A stretch of 64,000 nt of DNA, taken from NCBI GenBank assembly GCA_900491605.1, contig UESW01001791.1, positions 385,181-449,180 of the forward strand, in the 5' to 3' direction. A program made the translations under genes and the position numbers. Source of the DNA: Calamus simplicifolius. Lineage: Eukaryota > Streptophyta > Magnoliopsida > Arecales > Arecaceae. Shown here one piece after another: positions 23,641 through 33,886 of the stretch (positions are counted from its first letter, which is position 1; every line of letters begins with the position of its first letter). A model generated the notes under the pieces. It saw nothing but the letters and a program-made list of their open reading frames with translations. It was not told the DNA's origin and did not search any database.

Positions 23641-24344
23641 TAGTCGATTCGCGAAAGAGGGAAGCTATCTTTTGGGCAAGCCTTGTTGAGGTCGATGAAG
23701 TCAATGCAGATCCTCCATTTGCCATTTGATTTTTTTACCATGACCACATTTACCAGCCAATCAGGATAATTGACTTCTCGGACGAAATTGGCTTTGATGA
23801 GCTTGTCCACTTCTTCCTTGATAGCCTTTTGGTGATTAAGGGTGAAGCTTCTTTTCTTCTGTTTAATTGGCCGAAATGTCTTGTCCACACTGAGGCGGTG
23901 GACCAGGACATCTGGGCTGATTCCAGGTATATCCGACGTAGACCAAGCAAAGACAACAGCGTTCTTCCGAAGGAATTCAATCAACTCTTGCCAAAGCTTT
24001 TCTTCTAGCTGTGACCCGACCTTTATAGTTCGGTCAGGCCGAGCTTCGTCAAGTGGCACTTCCTCCAATTCTTCAGCTGGCTCTCCTTGTTGCTCGGTAA
24101 AGTCTTCCCGAGCATCTAGCCCATCCACCTTAGGCTTTCTGGACTGAAGGTCGGTGACAAAGCAATGCCGAGCTATAATTTGACTTCCTCGAATAACCCC
24201 CACTCCCCATTCGGTAGGGAACTTCATGGCAAGATGAGGAATGGAAATGATGGCTTCGAGAGATATTTGTCCCGGTCTACCAAGGATGGCGTTGTAAGGA
24301 GATCGAAGCTTGGTCACGAGAAAATCTATGAGCACAGTAGCCAC
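23640..24344 (-). pseudogene. Gypsy RT N-terminal part
   Basis: This 234-codon open frame has the end of the protease region, an acidic linker, FAWSTSDIPGISPDV, LIKANFVREVNYPDWL and WRICIDFIDLNKACPKD, the usual fingers part of RT. It ends at 23640 where TAG replaces an expected codon. One Tyr/Asp position reads FIDLN rather than the more common YTDLN. Confidence 0.85.
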
Positions 24345-24900
24345 GCGGGGCTAAGTGCCGGCTCGGACCATTAGAGTAATAACTCCATCAGGGATTATGG
24401 AGTCACCTGTGAAGCCCACCAGGGTGGACTCTACGGCCTGGAGGCTTTCCACCCGAAATTTCAATCTTACAAAGGCATCAAAGTACAAAACATTAACGGA
24501 GCTTCCACTATCAATCAAAATGCAGTGTACATCATAGTTGTTCATGTTTAAGGATACAACCAGAGCATCATCATGGGGGTACTGTATCTCCCGAAGGTCT
24601 TCATCAGAAAAAGTGAGCTCATCAACTCGAGCCTTCTTAGGCGGGTTTTCCTCCTTGCCTAGCCAAGAGGTTGGGGAGTCGGCCGTTGTTATCACATTGA
24701 CATTGCCGATAACTAAAGGATTTGGTGGAGGAAGCTGGCGAGGCTCGGGCTGGCAATTCTCCTCATTGTTCAGCTCAGGGGGCCTTTTGAATCGGTCCAG
24801 TCTGCCCCATCGGATTAATCGCTCGATCTCATTCTGGAGCTGCCAACAATCCTCGGTGTTGTGCCCATAATCCCGATGGAAGCGGCAGTATTTGGTTGGG
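24345..24900 (-). pseudogene. Gypsy protease and zinc-knuckle-like region
   Basis: The frame 24351-24695 carries the protease motif ILIDSGSSVNVLYFDAF. Upstream on the same strand (24780-24900) a gag C-terminal block reads YCRFHRDYGHNTEDC, a Cys/His cluster typical of Tat elements, in a broken frame. The ALVVSLNMNNYDVH block before the protease is normal. Confidence 0.8.
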
Positions 24901-25028
24901 TCCCTTCGAGTCGCATTGCCTCAGAGTGGGGGAGGCCGCGGAATTTGCCGCTCGATCTCCATTAGAATTTGCGTTCTTGGCGCGGTGAGGGGAGTGTAGC
25001 GGTTAAACCTTCGAGCTAGGCTCTAGGT

Positions 25029-26240
25029 TCAGTCTTGAGATGGTGGTGGAGGAGCTCTATGGTGGCGAGGTGGGCTTGCACGGCGGTGGGCCCGTTTCTT
25101 GTCCGAGTCCTTCGCCTCTTTCTTCTTCAGCTGCTCGGCTCGAGCTGACCTCCTTGATTCTTCAACCATGGCATACTTATCTGCCAGGGACATCATGTCT
25201 GAAAGGCTCTTCGGGTAATTAACTTCCAGGGCCAAGTATAAGTCTCCCTCCTTCGACACTCCTTTGGCCAGGACGGACATGGCCACCTCATGGTTAAGAT
25301 GGTCGACTTCTAAGAGGGCCATATTAAAATGACCAAGATAGTTCTTCAGGGATTCCCCTCTCTGTGCTTGACCTCAGAGAGGGAATCGAATCTTCGTCGC
25401 TGGCGACGGCTGCTAATGAACTGGCTGATGAGCAAATAGCTCAGTTCATCGAAAGAATTAATGGAACCTGGCTTCAAGCTATTGAACCAGGTTCGGGCAG
25501 ATCCCCTTAGAGTAGAACGGAATGCTCGGCATAGGATCGCATCCAATGCTCTGTGGAACATCATGATGGATCTGAAGCTGCTTAGGTGGTCATCGGGATC
25601 GGTGGATCCATGGTACGGCTTGATGGTAGGGAGCTTAACATGAGGGGAATCACTTCCCTCATGATCCTCTCGGAGAAGGGAATGCCCTGCTCCGCTTTTG
25701 GTTAAGACGAAGGAGCTTGTCTGGCGGCGTCTAATTCTTGGCGCCATTCTCGATGCATCTCCTGCATCTGTTGCATGATCTCCTCATCCAGAGTGGTGGA
25801 GAGATCGGACGATGAGAAGATGGTAGCGATGTTGAATCCTAGGAAGACACCGGGGAGGGGGAACGAACCCGCCTGGATCTGAGCGGGCTCTTCCCTCCAG
25901 CTCGTTGCGGCGCCAGCTTTGCCTTCATGGGCCAGTGGTAGTGATCCGCCGCCTCAGGCAGATTGGAAGAAGAGATCGCTGGTGAAGTAGGGGCAGCGGC
26001 TTCCTCATGAGGCCGGGAAGCGGGAACGGTAGGGCCAAGAATCACCTGGAGTCCCTAGACCAACTGGGTCAATGCCTGAACCTGCTGAATCAGAGTGGTG
26101 AACTGGTCCAGCATTACCGCCGTTGTCGGTGGCAAAGGAGTTTCAGCTGGCGGTGGTGGCGGCGGTGCTGCACTATTAATTGGATCAGGCCTTTGGGAGG
26201 CGGCCTGAGCCTTGGATGTGGCTCTTTTTCGATTGGCCAT
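25029..26240 (-). pseudogene. Gypsy gag, in several pieces
   Basis: The start is ATG at 26238-26240 (MANRKRATSKAQA). A Pro-rich N-terminal part leads to a stop at about 26055. The next pieces contain the capsid core (STDPDDHLSSFRSIMMFHRA, GSARTWFNSL, ISQFISSRR) at 25346-25747 and then ALLEVDHLNHEVAMSVLAKG and an Arg/Lys-rich tail with PPRHHRAPPP at 25029-25322. A shift at about 25350 and stops near 25840 and 26050 break it. Confidence 0.75.
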
Positions 26241-26330
26241 TAGAGGATGCTTCTTTTGGTTTTTGAGTCTCGTCTCCTAGGTTACAAGTTTATGGGACAC
26301 CGGACTGCTGGCGCATTGCACCATATATTG

Positions 26331-26876
26331 TAAAAGTTGTGATCTTTTGCAATTGGCGCTATCTTACCGGTAGAATTCAAGTCTTTAACCTTGAATTTTG
26401 ATCAAGGCCGAAAAGAAGAGGTCCTCCAAAGAATTTCTAACCGTTACAAATTAGCTACGAGGTAAAAGTAAAACCCGGCTAACCGTAAACGTGGTTCCAT
26501 GAGAGACACGATCCGTTTACAATTCAAGAAGTCGTCGCTGTTTCACAAACAAACGGTCGGGTTGGGGCCAGGGACTAGGTCCCAGTTTTACCCATTGAAA
26601 AGGTCCAGAAGTCTATTGATGGGTTCCCTCGGACTTGTCCGGGTTTATGCTATTCAAAATTTCAAATGTTTAAACCGTAAACCAAGTCAATCGACAACCT
26701 CCAAGACCAGAATCAGGAGTATTGAGGCCAGGGCCAATATAAATATAGACGCCCCCCTTCCCATCTCACCACAAACGCTAGCCCTTCTGAGTCATCCCAA
26801 GATCAAAAACCAACACAAACCACAACTCTGAAGGAAGAAAGAAATCTGAAAGTTGAAAAGCAGCGAAAACTCAGAG
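26331..26876 (+). promoter_or_regulatory. Upstream region, TATA box and 5' UTR of the F-box-like host gene
   Basis: TATAAATATA at 26738-26747 lies about 130 bases before the host ATG at 26877. The stretch between is C- and A-rich with few ATGs, as in a plant leader. The first part (to about 26440) may still be gypsy sequence because I cannot place the element end. No other gene is seen here. Confidence 0.55.
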
Positions 26877-26929
26877 ATGGTAGCTCTTCAATTATCATCT
26901 TCGGCAGTGGCGACGGCAGTAGCAGAATC
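26877..26929 (+). pseudogene. F-box-like (At4g22030 family) host gene, 5' fragment before the insertion
   Basis: The ATG at 26877 has an A-rich leader and opens a frame with a Ser/Ala-rich start (MVALQLSSSAVATAVAE). After 17 codons and two bases the copia element begins at 26930. The last five bases, GAATC, are the target duplication repeated at 33887. The frame joins exactly with the larger fragment at 33892: 53 bases here plus 88 to the internal Met at 33980 are 47 whole codons. The N-terminus could be a transit-like extension, but that is a guess. Confidence 0.75.
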
Positions 26930-28120
26930 TATTGGGTAATGGGCCAAAATGGGCCTTGAATACCCTAATGGGCATTGAAAGCCCATTACCTTCTTATGTG
27001 TATGAATGAGAAATTGCGGGGATATTTAGTCCCACATCGAAAAAATCAAGAAAGGAAGGTTCACTTATATGGAAACCACTTCTTTGAAGCTTAAGTTTCT
27101 TAGGCTCACGATAAGTGGAGAGCTTGAGGATGATGCGTAGCATCACCCTTGCGCACGTGCACGCGCACATGCGAAGGGCACACTTTGCACTTCGTACGTG
27201 CGCATCGTCGCGAGGAGCTTGAGGGGCTTTAAATTTTTCCTAGATCATGAGGATCCGACGGTGGAGACTGATCGGATCTAGATAAGGGGCTGAGATCAAT
27301 TGATCGTTGATCGATCGGATGAAGGGTCGAGATGCGGTGATCAAATCACAATCGCGATCCAATGGTTGACACCCATCAGTTGACCAGTCAATAGGATGGT
27401 TGGTTGATCAGTCAACAGGACGGTTGGTAATAAGGCGTCCATCCGATCGTACGATTGGTGATAAGGCGTCCGTCCGATCGTACGATTGGTGATAAGGCGT
27501 TGCTCCGATCAAGCCGTTGTGATAAGTGATCTTGAAACGGTGTATCAAAGATGTGCAACCGCCTATCTGATAACGTGATCATTAGATCACGATGATGAAA
27601 AGGCATATCAGGATGAGGATAGGCTTATCTGATCGGCTGATCTTTAGATCACAGCCATGAAAAGGCTTATCCAATCGCCTGATCTGAAGATCACGATGTA
27701 TAAAGGGCATATCAAGGGTGATAAGCCCTTAACCCTCACATCCTTTGATCAAAGAATTCAAATTAAATTAAATTCGTAGGGTTGCTTCCAAGGGGTACCT
27801 AAAAACCTATAAATAGGACCCTAGACCTTCTCATTTCATTCATTTCAATTCCATTTCGAATTGAGTTTTCTCTTAAGCATTTGCATACTTTCCTAAGGGT
27901 GATATAGTAATAGTGCATTAAAAAGAAAGTAGCATTCTTGGTTCGATATTTTTGGTGAATTGTAGTGCTGCTTTCATCAAAAGGAGGTTGTTGTATCCTG
28001 GGAGACAATCGTCGTACTGATCATAAGCACCATTGTAGGACGAAATTGTCTTAAGGACATAGAGTATAACTCTAGCCTCAGTCTGATCAATTAGGTAGCC
28101 ACCATCTGCGACACCCAACA
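26930..28120 (+). repeat. 5' LTR of copia element in the host gene
   Basis: The LTR is about 1191 bp. It has a TATAAATA box at 27808-27815. U3 carries a tandem of about 31 bases (GATAAGGCGTCCGTCCGATC type) in about three copies at 27425-27520, and GATC-rich inverted pairs (CTGATCTTNAGATCA) at 27630-27700. It ends CACCCAACA at 28120. Confidence 0.92.
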
Positions 28121-28161
28121 ATCTTAAGACATTTTCTGCTACCACGGAAGTGCTCCTGCAG

Positions 28162-29350
28162 ATGGCTACTATGATGACATTCATTCAAGCTGAGAGACCG
28201 AAGAAATTCTCTAGCACGGACTTCAAGAGGTGGCAATAGAAGATGCTATTCTACCTCACAACTCTGAACCTGGTCAGAGTGCTGAATGAAGATCCACCTG
28301 TCCTGAAGGAAGGGGAGACCGACAAGCAAGTCATTACTGCGGTGGAGGCATGGAAGCACTCAGACTTCCTTTGCAAGAACTACATCCTTAATGGTCTGAA
28401 CAATACCTTGTACAATATGTGCAATAGTATTGATACTGCGAAGGAGTTATGGGCATCCTTGGACAAAAAGTATAAGACCTCACAAGAAGTTTGTGGTTGG
28501 AAGGTTCTTAGACTACAAAATGGTCGACCACAAAATAGTTATAGAGCAAGTCCAAGAGCTCCAGATCATCCTATATGAGATACATGCAGAGAGAATGTCT
28601 CTCAGTGAGTCATTCCAGGTAGCTGCTATCATAGAGAAGCTACCACCACTATGGAAGGACTTTAAGAACTATCTGAAGCATAAGCGGAAGGAGATGGGAC
28701 TTGAAGACCTAATTGTCCGCCTGAGGATCGAGGAGGATAATAAGAGCCAAGACAAGAAGACAGGAGGACAACCTGCTGAGCCAAAGGCCAGCCTCATAGA
28801 AGGGAAGAAGAAACGCAAGTTTCCAGGTGAAGGCTTTAAACAGAAGAAGGGCAATCCAAAGAAATATAAGTTCAAGGGAAAGTGCTTTGTTTGTGGAAAG
28901 CAAGGACACAAATCCAAGGACTGCCATTTTAAGGACAAAGAAAAAAAAGAAGTCAACATTACTGAAACCAAAGAGGTATCCGAGATGATGCTGTCAGCAG
29001 TTGTATTTGAAGCAAACATGGTTGACAAAGCAAATGAGTGGTACATCAACACTGGAGCTACCAGATATGTCTGCTCTGATAAGAGTATTTTCTCATCATA
29101 TACTCCTATCAATGGTAGAAATTTGGTCATGGGTAACTCCGCTACATCCAAGATAGAAGGACTTGGCCGCATCGTTATGAAGATAACGTATGGCAAGGAG
29201 CTTCTACTTAATGATGTGCTACATGTTCCTGACATTCGGAAGAATCTTATATCAGGCTTCCTCCTAAGCAAACATGGCTTTAGGATGGTCTTTGAGTCTG
29301 ATAAATTTATACTCGCTAAGGGGGGATATTTATTGGAAGAGGTTACTTGA
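28162..29350 (+). pseudogene. gag and protease of copia element in the host gene
   Basis: The ATG at 28162 starts the gag frame (MATMMTFIQAERPKKFS), which meets a TAG near 28237. The frame is open again from 28243 ([23 protein letters not shown]), shifts near 28490 and continues ([15 protein letters not shown]) to a CCHC knuckle, [14 protein letters not shown], near 28885-28926. The protease motif reads [11 protein letters not shown] near 29040, so the catalytic Asp of the usual DTGA/DSGA is Asn. The frame stops at 29350. Confidence 0.85.
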
Positions 29351-30252
29351 ATAATGGATTATTCAAGGTGAATGTAATGACTGTACACAGAAACCTTGAA
29401 ATAAATAAAGCTTCTTCTTCTGCTTATATGATTGACTCTTCTTGTCTATGGCATGATAGATTAGGATATGTGAATTTTAATTCATTACGAAAATTAATGA
29501 AATTAGAATTATTACCTAATCGTGAAATCGATCCACATTACAAGTGTGAAGTGTGTGTTTAAGCTAAATTAGTAAAAACACCATTTCCATTAGTTAAAAG
29601 AAATACTGAACCTCTTAACTTAATTCACAGTGATTTATGTGACTTAAAGTCAGTTCAAACTAGAGGAGGTAAAAAGTATTTTATAACATTTATTGATGAT
29701 TCAACAAGATACTGCTATGTGTATCTACTAAGTCTAAAGATGAGGCTTTAGAAATATTTAAATGTTATAAGAATGAAGTTGAAAATCAACTTGGCAAAAA
29801 GATTAAGGCCATAAGGAGTGATAGAGGTGGTGAATACAATGCACCTTTTGATGAATTCTGTCAAGAGCATGGCATTATTTATCAAACTACTGCTTCTTAT
29901 TTGCCTCAATCTAATGGAATTGCGGAACATAAAAATCACATTAAAAGAAATGATGAACGCTATGTTGATAAATTTTGGTACACCACAGAATTTATGGGGA
30001 GAAGCAATTCTCTCAGCAAATCATATTCTTAATAAGATACCTCTTAAGAAGAAGGAAATTACTCCATATGAGTTATGGAAAGGAAAGAAGCCTTCTTACA
30101 ATTATTTAAGAGTGTGGGGGTGTCTAGCTAAAGTAGCTATTCCAAACCCCAAAAAGGTCAAAATAGGACCTAAAACTGTTGATTGTATATTTATCGATTA
30201 TGCACATAATAGTAGTGCATATCACTTTCTTGTGTATAAATCAGATATCTGA
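29347..30252 (+). pseudogene. Integrase of copia element in the host gene
   Basis: The zinc-binding part (CLWHDRLGYVNF, then YKCEVC) is followed by a stop at 29560. The core continues: D in HSDLCDLK at about 29631, D in RSDRGGEYN at about 29818 and E in NGIAEHKNH at about 29922. Shifts near 29730 and 29940 and the His where Arg is usual show decay. The C-terminal part (PYELWKGKKPSYNYLRVWGC) is in the open frame to 30252. Confidence 0.85.
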
Positions 30253-31353
30253 TATACAGATAAATACAATCATGGAATCAAGGAATGCAACATTCTTTGA
30301 AGATATATTTCCAAGTAAAAGAAAATTAGAAATAAGTTCAAATAAAAGAACTTATGATAATACTGCTAGTAGTAGTCATCAGAAAGAATATCCTGAAGAT
30401 GAACCTAGACGCAGTAAGAGACCAAGAGTTGCAAAGTCTTTTGGTCCTGATTATGTAACTTATATGTTACAAGATGAACCTCAGACATTCAAGGAGGCAA
30501 TGTCTAATCCAGAACACCCTTTTGAAAAGAAGCTGTTAATAGTGAAATTGAGTCCATCATGCATAATCATACCTGGGAGTTGGTAGACTTACCATCTGGT
30601 ATAAAACCTTTAGGATGCAAGTGGATTTTTAAGAAAAAGCTAAAGGCTGATGGATCAATTGACAAGTATAAAGCCAGATTAGTGGCTAAGGGCTTCAAAC
30701 AAAAGAAGGTATAGACTTCTTTGATACCTATTCACTAGTAAGTAGAATAACATCTATAAGAATGTTAATGCTTTTGTAGCCATTAACAATCTTGAAATTC
30801 ATCAAATGATGTTAAAACTACTTTTCTGAATGGTGAATTAGATGAAGAAATATACATGGAACAACCTGAGGGATTTATTGTTCCAGGATAAGAAAAGAAG
30901 GTGTGTAGACTGTTAAATCCTTATATGGATTAAAGCAAGCACCTAAGCAATGGCATATAAAATTTGATAATGTCATGTTATCAAATGGATTCAAAATAAA
31001 TGAATGTGACAAATGCATATATGCCAAAACCCTATGAAGGGTATGTGATAATCTGCTTATATATAGATGACCTGTTAATCATTGGTAGTAATACTGAAAT
31101 GATTAAACAGACAAAGAAAATGTTGATCAAACATTTTGACATGAAAAATATGGGTGTTGCAGATGTTATACTAGGGATTCGAATCACTAGAACATCTGAA
31201 GAAATAATATTATCTCAATCTCATTATATTGATAAAATATTAAATAAGTATAAAAAGTATGATACTAGCCCGGTGAAAACACCAGTAGATGTTAATCTAC
31301 ATTTGGCTAAGTATATGGAGAACCCATATCTCAATTGGAATACTCACGTATAA
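30253..31353 (+). pseudogene. RT of copia element in the host gene
   Basis: The linker has a Ser-rich part and RRSKRPRVAKSFG. RT blocks follow in shifted frames: LGCKWIFKKKLKADGS near 30610, [11 protein letters not shown] near 30690, then a decayed stretch with several stops to 31000. The piece 31000-31353 has the catalytic YIDD at 31060-31071 and MKNMGVADVILGIRI. Most breaks are single base changes or one-base indels. Confidence 0.85.
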
Positions 31354-32019
31354 TTGGCAGTTTAATGTATGTCATGAATTGCACTCGTCCTGACATAGCA
31401 TATGCTGTCAATAAGTTGAGTAGATTTACAAGTAATCCAGGTCCAAATCATTGGACAGCTCTAATAAGGGTATTAAGATATCTGCGACATACCCTAAGTT
31501 ATGGATTACATTATTCAAGATATCCAGCTGTACTAGAAGGATTCAGTGATGCAAATTGGATATTTAACACAAAAGATACAAAATCCACAAGTGGATATGT
31601 ATTCACCGTAGGAGGAGGTGTTGTGTCATGGAAATCTTCTAAATAAACATGTATAGCTCGATCCACTATGGAATCTGAGTTTATTACTTTAGAAAAGGCA
31701 GCTGAAGAAGCAAATAGCTTCGAAACCTTTTAGAAGATATTCCATGTTAGCCAAAGCCTGTGTCTGCAATATGCATATATTGTGTTAGTCAATCGGCAAT
31801 ATACAGAGCACAGAATAAGTGTATAATGGTAAGTCTAGACATATACGTCGCAGACATAATACCATTAAGCAGTTATTTGAAATTGGTGTAATTTCTATTG
31901 ACTATGTTCAGTCAAAGAAAAACCCAACGGATCCATTAACAAAGGGGTTGCCAAGAGATCAAGTAAACTATTTATCGAGGGGACTGTGTTTAAAACCTAT
32001 AACTGAAAAATATTTATAG
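31335..32019 (+). pseudogene. RNase H of copia element in the host gene
   Basis: The piece 31335-31646 holds [18 protein letters not shown] and the RNase H start (GFSDANW). The Glu-containing block (STMESEFITLEKAAEEA) follows after a stop at about 31644. The C-terminus (SRHIRRRHNTIKQLF, then NPTDPLTKGLP) is in the frame 31819-32019. The domain is present in outline but interrupted by stops and a shift near 31740. Confidence 0.8.
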
Positions 32020-32637
32020 TGGATACCCAACCTAGTTGACTGGAGATCCCAAGATCTAGGTTCAAAAGGGATAACTAAATTATGAAGAGACTTGATAGCA
32101 CTAAGGATGTCCAATCCTACTCATTCCTATAATAATTGGTGCTACCTGCTAAAGGTACTAGGATAAGCATTGCTTTTAATGATTTTTATGACATAAACAT
32201 CATGTGGGATATAGCAGGATACTCTTAATAAGAATCACCTATGTGAGTGTGAACTGGGCCAATTCTATGAGGATTTTAAGGTTTAATTCTCTAAAGCACT
32301 CATGAGACCAGGAGTTGTTCGGGGCCAAAATGAACACAACCATGAGATCCAAAAGAATGCTCGGAAAGAAGTTGCATGATTGTTATTGTCTTAGTTTACA
32401 CAAAATGCTGAAAGGTTCAAGACATCATGTTCACCTTTTAGCAAGTAAACTCGATAACAATTCACTAAGGAAGGTTCAAAGCTACAAGCTACCTATCCCG
32501 ATACAACTTCATCCCATTATACTCTTTTTAGTGTGTGTGCATATTCATTTGCATTAAAATCCTTTTATGTGGGGGTTTGCCTTTACTGATCTTTGCTGAT
32601 CTTTGATCTAAATCCAATTTCTATTCATGTGGGGGAT
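32020..32637 (+). other. 3' untranslated region and polypurine tract of copia element in the host gene
   Basis: No gene is seen in this stretch. The sequence ends with TGTGGGGGATT at 32627-32637, a short purine tract adjoining the 3' LTR. A similar TGTGGGGG run occurs at about 32567. Confidence 0.6.
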
Positions 32638-33886
32638 TGTTGGGTAATGGGCCAAAATAGGCCTTGAATACCCTAATGGGCCTTGAAAGCCCATTACCTC
32701 ATTATGTGTATGAATGAGAAATTGCGGGGACATTTAGTCCCACATCGAAAAAATCAAGAAAAAAATGTTCACTTATATGGAAACTACTTTCTTGAAGCTT
32801 AAGTTCCTTAGACTCACCATAAGTGGAGAGCTTGAGGGTGATGCGTAGCATCACCCTTGCGCACGCGTACGCGCACGCGCGAAGGGCGAATGGGCGCTTT
32901 GTAGGCGCACTTTGTACTTCGCATGTGCGCATCATCGCGAGGAGCTTGAGGGGCTTTAAATTTTTTCTATATCATGAGGATCCGACGGTGGAGAGTGATC
33001 GGATCTAGATAAGGGGCTGAGATCAATTGATCGTTGATCGATTGGATGAAGGGTCGAGATGCGGTGATCAAATCACAATCGCCATCGCGATCCAACGGCT
33101 GACACCCATTGGTTGACCAGTCAACAGGACGGTTGGTTGACTAGTCAATAGGATGGTTGGTGATAAGGCACCCATCCGATCGTTGGTTGGTGATAAGGCG
33201 TCCGTCCGATCGTACGATTGGTGATAAGGCGTCCGTCCGATCGTACGATTGGTGATAAGGCGTCGCTTCGATCAAGCCGTTGTGATAAGTGATCTTGAAA
33301 CAGTGTATCAAAGACGTACAACCGCCTATCTGATAACGTGATCATCAGATCATGATGATAAAAAGGCATATCGGGATGAGGATAGGCTTATCTGATCGTC
33401 TGATCTTCAGATCACAGCCATGAAAAGGCTTATCCAATCGCCTGATCTGAAGATCACGATATTTAAAAGGCATATCAAGGGTGATAAGCCCTTAACCCTC
33501 ACATCCTTCGATCAAAGAATTCAAGTTAAATTAAATTCGTAGGGTTGCTTCCAAGGGGCACCTAAAAACCTATAAATAGGACCCTAGACCCTCTCATTTC
33601 ATTTATTCCAATTTCATTCCGAATTGAGTTCTCTCTTAGGCATTTGCATACTTTCCTAAGGGTAGTATAGCAATAGTGTATTAAAAAGAGAGTAGCATTT
33701 TGGTTCGATATTTTTGATGAATTGTAGTACTGCTTTCATCAAAAGGAGACTGTTGTATCCTTGGAGACAATAGTCATATTGATCGTAAGCACCATTGCGG
33801 GATGAAATTATCTTAATTAAGGACATAGAGTATAACTCTAGCCTCAGTCTGATCAATTAGTTAGCCATCATCTGCCACACCTAACA
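32638..33886 (+). repeat. 3' LTR of copia element in the host gene
   Basis: The LTR is about 1249 bp, starts TGTTGGGTAATGGG and ends CACCTAACA. Its tandem block (33155-33270) has about four units against three in the 5' LTR, and it holds extra bases near 32890, which explains most of the length difference. Its TATAAATA is at 33571-33578, about 310 bases before the surviving part of the host gene and in the same direction. Confidence 0.92.

Larger units (their letters stand above)
20415..26330 (-). mobile_element. Tat-type Ty3/gypsy element, antisense, both ends lost or hidden
   Basis: Read on the - strand the element has gag, protease, RT, RNase H, an archaeal-type second RNase H and integrase, in this order. 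The second RNase H between RNase H and integrase is typical of the Tat lineage. Its left end is cut by the LTR end of the second copia element. Its right end lies somewhere between 26280 and 26440; I do not find a 5' LTR that matches the left side. Many stops and shifts interrupt gag and RT, so the copy is inactive. Confidence 0.85.
26930..33886 (+). mobile_element. Complete Ty1/copia element inside a host coding exon, TSD GAATC
   Basis: Two LTRs (26930-28120 and 32638-33886) flank gag, protease, integrase, RT and RNase H. The direct repeat GAATC at 26925-26929 and 33887-33891 marks the insertion. The total length is about 6.96 kb. The first LTR starts TATTGGG rather than TGTTGGG, a G to A change at its second base. 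Many stops and shifts make it inactive. Lineage is not assigned with confidence. The element lies in the same direction as the gene. Confidence 0.95.

Noticed and set aside
28669..29271. 200-codon frame on the - strand within copia gag
   Set aside because: Antisense of the gag frame without any known domain.
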